DNA of 64,000 nucleotides from Microthrixaceae bacterium (GTDB lineage: Bacteria; Actinomycetota; Acidimicrobiia; Acidimicrobiales; Iamiaceae): the NCBI GenBank assembly GCA_016702505.1, contig JADJDU010000010.1, forward strand, positions 62,001 through 126,000. Direction: 5' to 3'. A program made the position numbers and the translations under genes. How positions within the stretch are numbered: the first letter of the stretch is position 1; every line of letters begins with the position of its first letter. Below are positions 34,876-43,991 of the stretch, in pieces. Below the pieces are notes generated by a model. That model was not told where the DNA came from. It did not search any database and saw only the letters and a program-made list of their open reading frames with translations.

Positions 34876-35148
34876 CGGGCGACCAGATACCCGACCGCCT
34901 CCGGGCTGAAACGCTCGGCTCCTTAGCCTCGATCCACCGATCGATCTTGGGTTGTGCTCGATTCTCCATGGTCACCCAGGCGAAACGGGTTCTCTGGGCG
35001 GCCACCGTTAGTGCTCGGCTGTCTGACGAGCTGAAGTCACAGGACTGGGCGGGGGTTCGGGGGCAGAGCCCTTTGTGGCGGAGCCCCTGACCTGCGGAGA
35101 TCGGCTTTGCCGGTCGCAGCAGCGAAGACGTCGGCCGTCAGGCCGGCT
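34876..35148. other. Hairpin-rich intergenic region without a supported gene
   Basis: No credible coding sequence: open frames here have no start signal or conserved features. It contains GC-rich inverted repeats (for example GATCGGC and GCCGGTC separated by TTT, near 35100-35116) and leads into the repeat modules that follow. It probably also holds the promoter of the SAF-domain gene. Confidence 0.5.
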
Positions 35149-35183
35149 ACCGAACTCCGCCGGAAGGCTGTGCCTTTCGGTGG
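35149..35183 (+). repeat. Repeat hairpin module B, copy 1
   Basis: Thirty-five bases beginning ACCGAACTCCGC and ending CCTTTCGGTGG that can fold into a 12-bp stem with a TGT loop. A related copy on the minus strand at 44829-44863 keeps the full 12-bp stem although several paired bases differ, i.e. with compensating changes. Confidence 0.65.
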
Positions 35184-35188
35184 TGGAT

Positions 35189-35280
35189 CCATAGGCACGG
35201 CATGGTTAAACCGAGGCGGAACCTCGGTCTGATCAACCTGGTCGCGACGACGACTGGACCTATCCGCTAGGACCCTAAGG
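35189..35280 (+). repeat. Intergenic structured repeat, core copy 2
   Basis: Core element with GCACGGCATGGTTAAACC, hairpin CCGAGG-CGGAA-CCTCGG, GATCAACCTGGT, GCGACGACGAC and terminal CCGCTAGGACCCTAAG. Very close to the reverse complement of 43992-44111. Lies just past the 3' end of the YhaN-like gene and is followed by another CTCTGCC-CTTCGG fragment related to module B. Confidence 0.85.
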
Positions 35281-35304
35281 CTCTGCCCTTCGGTGGATTC
35301 GGGA

Positions 35305-38300
35305 TTAGGCCGAGGCGCGGGAGCTGGGCAGGTCGATGACGTGGGCCTCCACCTCGTTGGTGAGCATCTCGACCACCCACGGATGGCAGGTGAACATGAA
35401 CACCTGCTGACGTTCGGCCACATGGCCGATGGCCCTTGACATGCGGGGCCCACGGCCCGGGTCGCTGTTGACCAAGATGTCGTCGAGCAGCAGCGGCAGG
35501 GGAGATGTGGTGGCCAGTTGTTCGGCCAGCGCGAAGCGGAGGCTCAGGTAGAGCTGTTCCACGGTGCCCCGGCTCAGCGATGCAGCATCTACCTGACGGC
35601 CGGCGGTGTCGACCACGAAGATGGTGGATCCGTCTACCACGAGCCGGTCGTAGCGCCCGTCTGTGATCTCGCCGAACAGTGTGGCCGCCCGCTTGACCAC
35701 CATGGGCTGGCGCTCACGCTTGTAGCGCTCGCGGGTGGCCTCGATGATGCGGTGGGAGCTGGAGAGTACGGCCCACTGCCGTGCCGCCTGTTGGAGCTGG
35801 GCCTGCAACGACGAAACCCGGAACTGGAGCTGGGGAACATCAGAGGAGGTGAGGGTGGCGGCCAGGGCGTCCTCGGCCCGGGTCAGCTCGGCGGCCGCCT
35901 CCTGGTGGCTGGCCTCGGCGGCCAGGATCTGTTGTTCGACCTCGAGACCTTCGGCTTGCCATCCCAGTGGGTCTCCGGTGCCGAGGAGCTCCAGCGATTC
36001 ATCGCGACGGTTGCCGCTTCGGAGGTCGAGCGCCTTCTCGGCGTCATCGATGACGGCCTGGAGGTGCCTGCGCTCCTTGATCCGCCGAACCACGTCCTCG
36101 GCTCCGGCCACATCGTCGGCGCCTGATTCGGCTACCACCGCGTCCAGCGCCGTCGAGGCCGAAGCCGTGTCGGCGGCCCGGGCCGCATGCATCTTGCGGG
36201 CCCCCGCCAACTGTTCGGCCAGCCGTTCCCGATCTCGCTCAACGTCGCGGGCGGCCCCGGCCCGAGCTACCAGGCGGTCGAGAAGCCGGATCACGTCGTC
36301 GTCGGACTCGTCGAGCTTGGTGGCCAGGTCCATCACCGCGTCGGCGAACGCCTGGCTCTCGGCCATTTCATTGGCCCGGTCGGTGCCGTAGGTGGCGAGC
36401 GAGTGCTGGGTCTGACGGGCCAGGTTGAGCAGGGCCAAGAACTCGCCCACGCCATCGGGGTCGAGTCCAGCGGGAAGGTCGTGCTCGCTGAGCCACCCGT
36501 CCCAGGCTTCGATGGCTTGCGTCAGTTCGGTGTCGGCATCTCCCACCGACTGGCGGTCGACGGTACGGATGTCTGAGGAGTAGGCCTCGTGGTCGGTCTC
36601 GGTCTGTAGCGCCTCTTGGTGGGTTTGGAGGGCGCCGGCCGCGGCGGCGTGGGCCTCGGCTGCTTCCTGGCGCAGGTTCATGAGCTCCACGGTGGACGGT
36701 CGGGCCCCTACACCGAGGGCATGGGCTCGATTCGCCACCTCTTCGGCAAGGCGGGCCACATCTTTGGACGCGGGCAGATCGGCTGGGGTGCCGGTGTCAG
36801 GGTCGATGGCCGCGGGGCGATGGCGGGCCAGCATCACAGCGACTGCGGCCAGGCCGACGCCGACAACGAGCGATCCGGCCCCGATGGCGGCAGCGCCGGT
36901 GGCCATGCCACCGGCACCAGCCAGGATGGCCAGGAGCGCCAACCCACCCACTGCGGGCACCAGCCAGGACGGGAGACCGCTGCCGGCGGTGCGGTTGGCG
37001 GCGTCGAGGGCAATGCGCTGGGTTTGTTCGTCTCGCTCGGTCTGTTCGAGCTTGGCCACCAGGTCGTAGAGGGCAGCGACCTCTTGGACCCGTCGTCGGG
37101 CCGCTTCGGGGTCGCCGGCCGCGGCCCGCTCCTCCTTGGCCTTGTTCAAGCGGTCGGTAGTGAGGTTGAGGGCACGGTCGCGTTCGCGAGACGTCTGAAT
37201 GGCTCGATCCAGGGCGGTGCGGGCTCGCTGCACCTCGCCACCGATGCGGCGCATCTCGGCCTCGGACTCGATGGACTGGGGGCGGGCTGTCAGCCAGGCG
37301 TCATCGCATTCAGGGCCCAGCCTGGCCAACTGCTGATCCAACTCGGCGCGGTAGTGGGCGAGATGGCCATCCAGTTCGATGAGGCGTTTGCGACGGGCTA
37401 GCTCGGTGCCCCGCTGCTGGTCGAGTCGACCGACGGCATCGGCGTGTTCGAGCGCAGTGGTGTCGACGGTGAGGACTCCGAGTTGCTCCTCGGCCTTGAT
37501 CACCTCGGACTCGGCATCTCGGGTGGCCCCGGCTTGGCTCTCGACGAGGTGGCGGGCCTCCGACAGCCTGGTCTCGTAGTCCTCGGCTAGATCGGGGACC
37601 GGTGTGAGGTCATCCTGTGCGAGCTTGGCCTTGGCCTCGAGGGCTGCCGACCACGAGGGCCAGATGTCGTCCACGGCATGGATCAACTCCAGGCGGCGCT
37701 GGAGGGCCCGTCCGTGGGTCCGATGCTGGGCGACCTGATCTCGTTGTTCGTCGAGTTCGCGTCGTTGGGCGGTGATTCCGGCTGCCACCTGCTGAGCCGT
37801 CCTCAGCTCCTCGGTGGCATCGGCCAGCTCGGTGCGCAACACGCGCAGCTGGTAGGTGTCGCCGCGGCCGCGAGGCTTGAACAGCTCGTCACGACGGGCC
37901 TCGATGGCGGCCAGGGCCAGTTCGGCCGACCGACCCGCACCCACCACTCCGGCCGAGAAGATCCGCTCACGAACGGCGTCCTCGTCGAGGCTGCGCAGGC
38001 CCTGGAGGGCATCGAGGTCGACGCCGAACACGTTGTCGAACAGCTCGGGGGTGACGTGACCGAGGAGGTCGGCCAATGCGGTGGCGCTCCGTTCGCCATG
38101 GTCGTCTCGAACCTGGAGCGACTTGCGCGATGCTCCCCGCTCGATGGTGACGGCAATGCCGGCCTGGTCGAGCACGAACAGCCGTCCGCCCATGGTGCCG
38201 CCGTTGACCGGCTCGTGGCGTCGCTTGGTACTGCGGCGGTCCGGGAAGCCGAACAACATCCCGGTGACGAAGTCCATGAGCGTGGTCTTGCCGGACTCGT

Positions 38301-38397
38301 TTGGGCCATGAACGACGATGAGGCCTGGGGGCAGATCGGTGACCTCGGCCTTGTGGAACTGGCCGAAGCCGTCGATGGACCAGCCGGTGATTCTCAT
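35305..38397 (-). CDS. YhaN-like AAA/SMC-type ATPase
   Basis: A 1030-residue SbcC/Rad50-related ATPase (AAA_27 type). Walker A GPNESGKTT is at 31-39, long coiled-coil arms follow, and the C-terminal half-site has an ABC-like signature (SLSRGTVEQLYLSLRFALAEQL), Walker B LPLLLDD and a C-terminal CHP switch. Between the arms, at about 475-525, two hydrophobic segments suggest membrane anchoring, as reported for Gram-positive YhaN proteins. Start ATG 38397 overlaps the YhaO-like gene by ATGA; an upstream frame to 38529 is a shadow of that gene. Together they likely form a nuclease complex acting on DNA ends near the membrane. Confidence 0.88.
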   Translation of the reverse strand: MRITGWSIDGFGQFHKAEVTDLPPGLIVVHGPNESGKTTLMDFVTGMLFGFPDRRSTKRRHEPVNGGTMGGRLFVLDQAGIAVTIERGASRKSLQVRDDHGERSATALADLLGHVTPELFDNVFGVDLDALQGLRSLDEDAVRERIFSAGVVGAGRSAELALAAIEARRDELFKPRGRGDTYQLRVLRTELADATEELRTAQQVAAGITAQRRELDEQRDQVAQHRTHGRALQRRLELIHAVDDIWPSWSAALEAKAKLAQDDLTPVPDLAEDYETRLSEARHLVESQAGATRDAESEVIKAEEQLGVLTVDTTALEHADAVGRLDQQRGTELARRKRLIELDGHLAHYRAELDQQLARLGPECDDAWLTARPQSIESEAEMRRIGGEVQRARTALDRAIQTSRERDRALNLTTDRLNKAKEERAAAGDPEAARRRVQEVAALYDLVAKLEQTERDEQTQRIALDAANRTAGSGLPSWLVPAVGGLALLAILAGAGGMATGAAAIGAGSLVVGVGLAAVAVMLARHRPAAIDPDTGTPADLPASKDVARLAEEVANRAHALGVGARPSTVELMNLRQEAAEAHAAAAGALQTHQEALQTETDHEAYSSDIRTVDRQSVGDADTELTQAIEAWDGWLSEHDLPAGLDPDGVGEFLALLNLARQTQHSLATYGTDRANEMAESQAFADAVMDLATKLDESDDDVIRLLDRLVARAGAARDVERDRERLAEQLAGARKMHAARAADTASASTALDAVVAESGADDVAGAEDVVRRIKERRHLQAVIDDAEKALDLRSGNRRDESLELLGTGDPLGWQAEGLEVEQQILAAEASHQEAAAELTRAEDALAATLTSSDVPQLQFRVSSLQAQLQQAARQWAVLSSSHRIIEATRERYKRERQPMVVKRAATLFGEITDGRYDRLVVDGSTIFVVDTAGRQVDAASLSRGTVEQLYLSLRFALAEQLATTSPLPLLLDDILVNSDPGRGPRMSRAIGHVAERQQVFMFTCHPWVVEMLTNEVEAHVIDLPSSRASA

Positions 38398-39632
38398 GCC
38401 TGCCCTCCGGCAAACTCGTTGAGGGCCAGGTCGAGGGCCCGGGCGGTGATCTCGCCGTCGGTCAGGTCGATGGGTTCGGTGAGGTACCGGGCCACATCGG
38501 CGGGGAGGGTGGGTAGACCAGTTCGCCATTCGTCGGCACCCGGTGAATGGTCGACAGTGGCCAGGAGGTCGCTGAGGAAGTCGGTGCCTTGGCGGACCTC
38601 TTCCAGATCCATCACCGGTCGAGTCCGCCAGTCGATGTTGTCGACCCAGACGAAGGGGCTAGAGGCAGCGCCAGCGTTGAGGACCTTGGTGACCTTGGCG
38701 GCCTTGTCGGGATCGACCAACTCGTCGTGGAGAGGCCCGCTCCCGTTGACCACCAGGCTGGCCACCACCGATCGACCGTCGTGGTGGCCGGGGTCGATGG
38801 CGGCTTGGCAGCGGTCGATGAGCTCGGTGATGGTGTGTAGGGCGCTGATGTCGACCGAGACGGTGGTGAACCGCACAAGGTCGACGGTGAGCGGTTGAGG
38901 TTCGGCGACCCGCCCGCCGTCGACGGTGACCAGCAGGCCGCCGGGTCCGCCCCGATCGGTTGGATCGACGTTGCGGCCTTGAATGGTGCCCGGTTCGGTG
39001 ATCCACGGTTCGCGGGAGTGGACGGTGGGGGTGTGGGCTCCGCCGATGGCCCAATAGCCGAGGCTGCGGCTGGCCAGTTCGGTGAGGGGCAGACGCCCGG
39101 CGCCGTGTCCGGCATGTAGGACGCCTATGTGGAATCCCTTGCCGGGCTGGGCCGGGAACCTCGACACGATGTCGTCGGGCAGGTTCCGAGCCGGGTTGCT
39201 GACCCCGTGGACGGTGACGGTCTCACCGCCGGCTTCGAAGGTGACCGACTCCACCGGCTGACCGCTCGGAGGGGATCCACCGAACACGTGGGTGCCCTCG
39301 GGCCAGCCGTCGATGGCCGTCCAGCCGGGCGGAGCGGCGTCGTCGTGGCCGAGAACCACGAATGAGCGAATGCCGGCCGCGTGCAGTCGACTCAGCCCCT
39401 CACGCAGACAGAGTTGCGCTCGAAGGCCGAGTTCGGGACCGGCGTAGAGGCCACCGGCCAGGATCACGAAGTCGACGCCGTGGGCGATGGCAGTGTCGAC
39501 CAAGCCATCCCATGCCAGGATCGAGGCATCGCGCAAAGTCTCGGCTGCACCGGCCGGGAGGTTCCGAGCCGTGACTCCCGACACCGGTGAGTCCAAGTGC
39601 AGGTCAGCTGCGTGCAGGAACGTGAACATCAA
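38394..39632 (-). CDS. YhaO-like DNA repair exonuclease (metallophosphoesterase)
   Basis: Mre11/SbcD-type nuclease of 412 residues, partner of the YhaN-like ATPase encoded downstream with an ATGA overlap. Metal-binding phosphoesterase motifs: HAADLHLDSP (motif I), FVILAGGLYAGPELG (motif II, where the usual GDLYD/GDLFD Asp is replaced by Gly, an oddity), VLGHDDA (motif III, GH with Asp instead of the usual GNHD Asn) and GGAHTPTVH toward the end (GHxH position altered). These deviations could mean altered or reduced nuclease activity. Expected in the cytoplasm or at the membrane with its partner. Starts at ATG 39632 (second ATG at 39629). Confidence 0.82.
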   Translation of the reverse strand: MMFTFLHAADLHLDSPVSGVTARNLPAGAAETLRDASILAWDGLVDTAIAHGVDFVILAGGLYAGPELGLRAQLCLREGLSRLHAAGIRSFVVLGHDDAAPPGWTAIDGWPEGTHVFGGSPPSGQPVESVTFEAGGETVTVHGVSNPARNLPDDIVSRFPAQPGKGFHIGVLHAGHGAGRLPLTELASRSLGYWAIGGAHTPTVHSREPWITEPGTIQGRNVDPTDRGGPGGLLVTVDGGRVAEPQPLTVDLVRFTTVSVDISALHTITELIDRCQAAIDPGHHDGRSVVASLVVNGSGPLHDELVDPDKAAKVTKVLNAGAASSPFVWVDNIDWRTRPVMDLEEVRQGTDFLSDLLATVDHSPGADEWRTGLPTLPADVARYLTEPIDLTDGEITARALDLALNEFAGGQA

Positions 39633-39749
39633 CTACTCCAAGGGCCGTTCTCGCGTAGGGCAGGCCGCGGAGGTTACACCGGCATCTCCACCCTCACCGT
39701 TGGCACCACCGCCCGTGGTGGAATCGCTCGGATCGTGAGCGGAAACTGG

Positions 39750-40118
39750 TCAGGAGCTGGAGCTGGACCCCGACGACGACGCCGCCGATGTCGTTCCCGA
39801 GCTGGTCGTCGATCCATTCGACCCGCTCGAAGTTGGTGCGCTTCCACTGGTGTCGCTGGTCGAGGACTTGGTCGATGACGACTTGGAACTGGATCCGGTG
39901 TCGGAGCGGTCGGCGTCACGGGTCGAGCCGAAGGAGCCTGCTGACCTGGAGTCGGTCTTGTAGAAGCCAGAACCCTTGAAGGTGATCCCCACGTTCCCGA
40001 AGACCTTCTTCAGCGGTCCTTCGCACTCGGGGCAGGTGGTAAGGGCATCGTCGGAGAAGGACTGCACGACCTCGAACTCGTGGTCGCAGGCCTTGCAGCG
40101 GTACTCGTAGGTCGGCAT
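39750..40118 (-). CDS. FmdB-type zinc-ribbon protein with disordered tail (Ruc-like)
   Basis: A 122-residue protein with an N-terminal zinc ribbon (C8, C11, C29, C32), the conserved GNVGITFKGSGFYKTD segment, and a long Ser/Thr/Gly-rich disordered tail. It lies divergently next to galU, the same position as Rv0991c in Mycobacterium tuberculosis, whose product Ruc is a redox-regulated chaperone activated when its zinc cysteines oxidise. Architecture and position both match, so a redox-switched chaperone role is a fair inference. A GAGGA site precedes the ATG. Confidence 0.8.
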   Translation of the reverse strand: MPTYEYRCKACDHEFEVVQSFSDDALTTCPECEGPLKKVFGNVGITFKGSGFYKTDSRSAGSFGSTRDADRSDTGSSSKSSSTKSSTSDTSGSAPTSSGSNGSTTSSGTTSAASSSGSSSSS

Positions 40119-40278
40119 GGGTCCTCAAGGGAAGCGGTGGGTCACCTGTGTGTCCGAGTCGTTAGCAGTCTCAGAACGCGACTGCCAGTGTAGGGGTGGA
40201 CACGCCCGAAGTCCCAGGTCGGTCGGACAGGCCGAAGACGGTCGTGTTGGCCCGTTACCTGCGCGAGACTTGACGGTC

Positions 40279-41172
40279 GTGACCGCACCTTCCTCGACAG
40301 TCCGCAAGGCCGTGATCACTGCGGCCGGCCTGGGCACGCGCTTCCTGCCCGCCACCAAGGCCCAGCCCAAAGAGATGCTGCCCGTGGTGGACAAGCCCGC
40401 CATCCAGTACGTGGTCGAGGAAGCGGTGGCGGCTGGCATAGATGACATCCTGATCATCACCAGTCGGTCCAAGCGTTCGATAGAGGACCATTTCGACCGC
40501 CAGTTCGAACTGGAGCACCACCTCGCCGAATCGGGAAAGTTCGATCAGCGCGACGCAATCGTCGACCTGGCGTCCATCGCCGACATCCACTTCGTCCGCC
40601 AGTCTTCTCCTCTCGGCCTAGGCCATGCCGTGTCGGTGGCTCGCAAGCATGTCGGAGACAACCCGTTTGTGGTCCTGCTGGGCGACGAGTTCATGGACAC
40701 CACCTCGACGCTGCTCCCCGACATGATGCGGATCCACGACCAGTACGGGCGGTCGGTGCTCGCCCTCCAAGAAGTACCCAACGAGGAGATCCGCCGCTAC
40801 GGCAGCGTCAAGCCCGAGCGGATCTCGGACAACCTCGTGCAGATCCTCGACCTGGTGGAGAAGCCCGAGCCCGCTTCGGCCCCCTCCAACCTGGCGGTCA
40901 TGGGGCGCTACATCTTCACGCCGGAGATCTTCGACAAGATCGAGCTGGTGACCCCTGGGGTAGGTGGAGAGATCCAACTCACCGACGCCATCGCCATGCT
41001 CATCGCCGACCAGGCCGTCTACGGCGTCACCTTCCAGGGCGGACGCCACGACACCGGAACGGTGCCGGCATACCTGGAGACCATCGTGGAGTTGGCGCTC
41101 AGCCGAGACGATCTCGGCCCCGACTTCGGCGCCTTCCTCGCGGACCTGTGTCGTCGCAAGGGCCTGGTCTGA
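40279..41172 (+). CDS. galU: UTP-glucose-1-phosphate uridylyltransferase
   Basis: Makes UDP-glucose from UTP and glucose 1-phosphate for glycans and envelope sugars. 297 residues with the nucleotidyltransferase start VRKAVITAAGLGTRFLPATKAQPKEMLPVVDKP, the GLGHAVSVARKHVGDNPFVVLLGDEFMD block and LVEKPEPASAPSNLAVMGRYIF. GTG 40279 is chosen as the start nearest the conserved sequence; TTG 40270 is an alternative. Longer readings upstream are unconserved. The 3' end overlaps moeA/glp. The neighbourhood matches the actinobacterial galU-glp-glpR locus. Confidence 0.95.
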   Translation: MTAPSSTVRKAVITAAGLGTRFLPATKAQPKEMLPVVDKPAIQYVVEEAVAAGIDDILIITSRSKRSIEDHFDRQFELEHHLAESGKFDQRDAIVDLASIADIHFVRQSSPLGLGHAVSVARKHVGDNPFVVLLGDEFMDTTSTLLPDMMRIHDQYGRSVLALQEVPNEEIRRYGSVKPERISDNLVQILDLVEKPEPASAPSNLAVMGRYIFTPEIFDKIELVTPGVGGEIQLTDAIAMLIADQAVYGVTFQGGRHDTGTVPAYLETIVELALSRDDLGPDFGAFLADLCRRKGLV

Positions 41173-42410
41173 ACAGATCGGATACCCAGACGTTGATCCC
41201 ATTCGATGAGGCCCGGGCCCACGTGGTCGAGCGTTGCCAGTCCTTGGCGCCACGGATGGTCCCGCTGGATGAGGCCCTCGGTTGCGTGTTGGCTGGTCCC
41301 GAGGTGGCTCCTGAGCCGGTCCCTCCGTTCGCCAACTCGGCCATGGACGGTTACGCGGTCAGGTCCGATGATGTGGCCTCTGCGTCGGAGACCACACCGG
41401 TGCGCCTGAACGTGGTGGGTACGGTGCTGGCGGGCCAGCCCGGAGACCGCCGAGTCGGGCCTGGGGAGGCGGCCAAGATAATGACCGGCGCTCCCATGCC
41501 CGATGGGGCCGATGCCGTGGTGGTGGTGGAACGTTCTCGGACCGATGATCCCGGCTCGGTCCTGTTGTTCGAGTCTGCGGTACCCGGTCGCCACGTCCGC
41601 CCGGCCGGGGACGACATCGAAGCGGGACAGGAGGTACTGGCCGGGGGAACCGTGTTGAGTGCAGCACACCTCGGGGTGTTGGCCGCGCTCGGTCGTCGAA
41701 ACCCCATGGTGGTGCCGAGACCAAGGGTTGCGGTGATGTCGACCGGCGACGAACTCGTCGACCACGACGGTCCCTTGGCGCCCGGGCAGATCCGGGAGAC
41801 CAATCGCCCGACCCTGGTGGCCGCCGCCACTGGGTTCGGCTTCGATGCCGTCGATGCCGGAACCGTTGCCGATGACACCGACGCGATCCGAGCGGCACTG
41901 CTGGATGCGGCCCGCACCCACGACGCCGTGATAACCACCGGCGGCGTGAGCATGGGCGACGTGGATCTGGTCAAGGTCGTCCTGGCCGAACTGGCCGACA
42001 TGGCCTGGATGCAGGTGGCCATCCGGCCAGCAAAGCCCTTCGCCTTCGGTCTGCTGGAAGGCACACCGGTGTTCGGTCTGCCCGGCAATCCGGTGTCGTC
42101 GTTGGTCTCCTTGGCCCTGCTGGGGGTACCGGGGCTCCGGGCCCTGGCCGGTCGACCGGACCTCGATCTGCCTCGGGTGCCGGTGAGGGTGTCACACCCG
42201 ATCGGAAATCGCTCCGATGGGCGCAAGGCCTTCGTCCGGGCCACCGTGACGTGGACCGGGTCTGGTTTCGAGGCTGTTCCAGTGGCGCGACAAGGCTCGC
42301 ATCAATTGGCGGCGTCGGCAGAGGCCAACGCACTGCTCATGATCGATGCCGAGGCGGCCGAAGGTGCGGTCGTGGACGCCGTGCTGCTCCGGGACCCTTT
42401 CGGGCCCTGA
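41148..42410 (+). CDS. glp: Molybdenum insertase MoeA / gephyrin-like Glp
   Basis: Inserts molybdate into adenylated molybdopterin to finish molybdenum cofactor. Up to 420 residues in the usual MoeA domains: AMDGYAVRSDD near the start, KIMTGAPMPDGADAVVVVE, RVAVMSTGDELV, TTGGVSMGDVDLVK and FGLPGNPVSSLV. In corynebacteria the MoeA homologue beside galU, called Glp, also acts in cell division with the membrane receptor GlpR. Gene order here (galU, this gene, then a GlpR-like gene) suggests the same. GTG 41148 overlaps galU by 25 nt; a later start near the conserved LIPFDEA cannot be ruled out. Confidence 0.9.
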   Translation: MSSQGPGLNRSDTQTLIPFDEARAHVVERCQSLAPRMVPLDEALGCVLAGPEVAPEPVPPFANSAMDGYAVRSDDVASASETTPVRLNVVGTVLAGQPGDRRVGPGEAAKIMTGAPMPDGADAVVVVERSRTDDPGSVLLFESAVPGRHVRPAGDDIEAGQEVLAGGTVLSAAHLGVLAALGRRNPMVVPRPRVAVMSTGDELVDHDGPLAPGQIRETNRPTLVAAATGFGFDAVDAGTVADDTDAIRAALLDAARTHDAVITTGGVSMGDVDLVKVVLAELADMAWMQVAIRPAKPFAFGLLEGTPVFGLPGNPVSSLVSLALLGVPGLRALAGRPDLDLPRVPVRVSHPIGNRSDGRKAFVRATVTWTGSGFEAVPVARQGSHQLAASAEANALLMIDAEAAEGAVVDAVLLRDPFGP

Positions 42411-42422
42411 AGCACCTCGCCC

Positions 42423-43469
42423 CTAGCCCCCGATTTGGGACATGGAGCGGGTCGGCCGAGTGAAGTCCACAGCCGAGATGCCATGACCCGCCCACTTGGT
42501 GGCCACGGTGGCCTCTATGGCGCGGTCCAGGGCCGAGTCCATGCCGGTGCCGTCGGTGTCCACTCCGTCGACACCGAGCGCCAGACTCGGGTCGCGCACG
42601 ATGGCCCGCAGATCTGTCTCGGTGGTGGCGAAGAGGCAGGATCGGAGTTGGCCGTCGGCGGTGAGTCGAACCCGGTCACAACTGGCGCAGAACGGTTCGG
42701 TGACGCTTCCGATCACGCCGATCTCGCCCTGGCCATCGGCATAGCGGAGGATGCGAGCGGGGCTGTGGCCGCGCTCGCAACTCTCGAGGGGGAACACTCG
42801 GTGGATGGTGTCGACGATCTCGCTGGTGGCCACCACTGCGTCGGGGGACCATCGATGGTCGGCATCGAGGGGCATGAACTCGATGAAGCGGATGATCACC
42901 CCTTCATCTCGCCCGAACCGGGCGAAGTCGATGATCTCGTCGTCGTTCACGCCGCGGGTGACCACCACGTTCACCTTCACGGGGTGAAGGCCCGAGGCCA
43001 CCGCTGAGCGTATGCCGGACACCACCCGATCCAGGGAGTCGCGGCGGGTGACGGCGTGGAAGCGATCGGAGCGGAGCGAGTCCAGCGATACGTTCACCCG
43101 TCGGAGGCCGGCCTCGGCCAGGACCGGAGCCAGCGTGGTCAGGCGTGAGCCGTTGGTGGTGAGAGACAGATCCACCCGAAGTCGGGCCAGGTCGGAAACC
43201 AGTTCGGGGAGGTCTGCCCTAACCGTTGGCTCACCACCGGTGAGGCGGATGGCGGTGAAGCCGTAGCGATGCACGAACCGGCGGGCGATTCGTGCCAGTT
43301 CGGCTGCGGTGAGGATCGACTCAGATGGTTGCCACGCCAACCCGTCGGCGGGCATGCAATAGGTGCAGCGGAAGTTGCAGCGGTCGGTCACCGAGATCCG
43401 CAGGTCACGGTGGACCCGCGCGAAGCCATCCACCAGGTCGACGATCTCGGTGTCGACGACGGCAGACAT
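42423..43469 (-). CDS. moaA: GTP 3',8-cyclase MoaA
   Basis: Radical SAM enzyme for the first step of molybdenum cofactor synthesis. 348 residues. The SAM-cluster motif CNFRCTYC (CxxxCxxC) is near the start, with GGEPTVRADL for SAM binding. The C-terminal second cluster cysteines are in FCASCDRVRLTADGQLRSC. ATG 43469 removes an unconserved 13-residue extension. Lies 10 nt after moaC on the same strand, so moaC-moaA is an operon. It is convergent with moeA/glp, with only 12 nt between stops. Confidence 0.95.
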   Translation of the reverse strand: MSAVVDTEIVDLVDGFARVHRDLRISVTDRCNFRCTYCMPADGLAWQPSESILTAAELARIARRFVHRYGFTAIRLTGGEPTVRADLPELVSDLARLRVDLSLTTNGSRLTTLAPVLAEAGLRRVNVSLDSLRSDRFHAVTRRDSLDRVVSGIRSAVASGLHPVKVNVVVTRGVNDDEIIDFARFGRDEGVIIRFIEFMPLDADHRWSPDAVVATSEIVDTIHRVFPLESCERGHSPARILRYADGQGEIGVIGSVTEPFCASCDRVRLTADGQLRSCLFATTETDLRAIVRDPSLALGVDGVDTDGTGMDSALDRAIEATVATKWAGHGISAVDFTRPTRSMSQIGG

Positions 43470-43479
43470 GGGAACCGGC

Positions 43480-43983
43480 CTACAGCCCCAGGTCCAACTC
43501 GGGATCACTGGACACCCGGCGGAAGGTGCCCGAGCGTCCCCCCGTCTTCTCCCAGAGCGCCACCTCGCCGATGGTCATGGACCGGTCGGCCGACTTGCAC
43601 ATGTCGTAGATGGTGAGGGCGGCGACCGTCACCGCGGTTAGGGCTTCCATCTCCACGCCGGTGCGATCGACGGTGTCGACGTGGGCCTCGATCTCTATGA
43701 AGGAGTCATCGATGTGGAAGTTGACCAGCACGGCGCCCACCAATAGCGGGTGGCACAGCGGGATCAGGTCGGCCGTACGCTTGGCGGCCTGTATGCCGGC
43801 CACGCGGGCGACGTTGAGCACGTCACCCTTGCCGACCGCGCCGCGCGCTACCAGCGCGGTGGTCTCGGGCTGCATGTGGACCCGGCCCCGGGCCACGGCC
43901 CGACGATGGGATGGATCCTTGGGCGTCACGTCGACCATCCGGGCCCGGCCCAGCGGATCGAGGTGGGTGAGGCGTTCGGGCAT
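43480..43983 (-). CDS. moaC: Cyclic pyranopterin monophosphate synthase MoaC
   Basis: Second step of molybdenum cofactor synthesis: converts the MoaA product to cPMP. 167 residues with MVDVTPKDPSHRRAVARGRV, the conserved IPLCHPLLV segment, and the active-site KSADRSMTI stretch (Lys and Asp catalytic). First gene of the moaC-moaA operon. The ATG lies 6 nt after TAAGCT (43990-43995), a leaderless-type promoter whose -10 box overlaps the end of the intergenic repeat copy 3. Confidence 0.95.
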   Translation of the reverse strand: MPERLTHLDPLGRARMVDVTPKDPSHRRAVARGRVHMQPETTALVARGAVGKGDVLNVARVAGIQAAKRTADLIPLCHPLLVGAVLVNFHIDDSFIEIEAHVDTVDRTGVEMEALTAVTVAALTIYDMCKSADRSMTIGEVALWEKTGGRSGTFRRVSSDPELDLGL

Positions 43984-43991
43984 GCTGTGAG

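Noticed and set aside
34700..35005. 101-codon minus-strand frame overlapping the SAF gene
   Set aside because: Basic, low-complexity peptide with no family and in conflict with the SAF-domain reading frame.
40117..40278. N-terminal extension of galU
   Set aside because: The extra residues are unconserved and would overlap the divergent promoter region; GTG 40279 fits the family.
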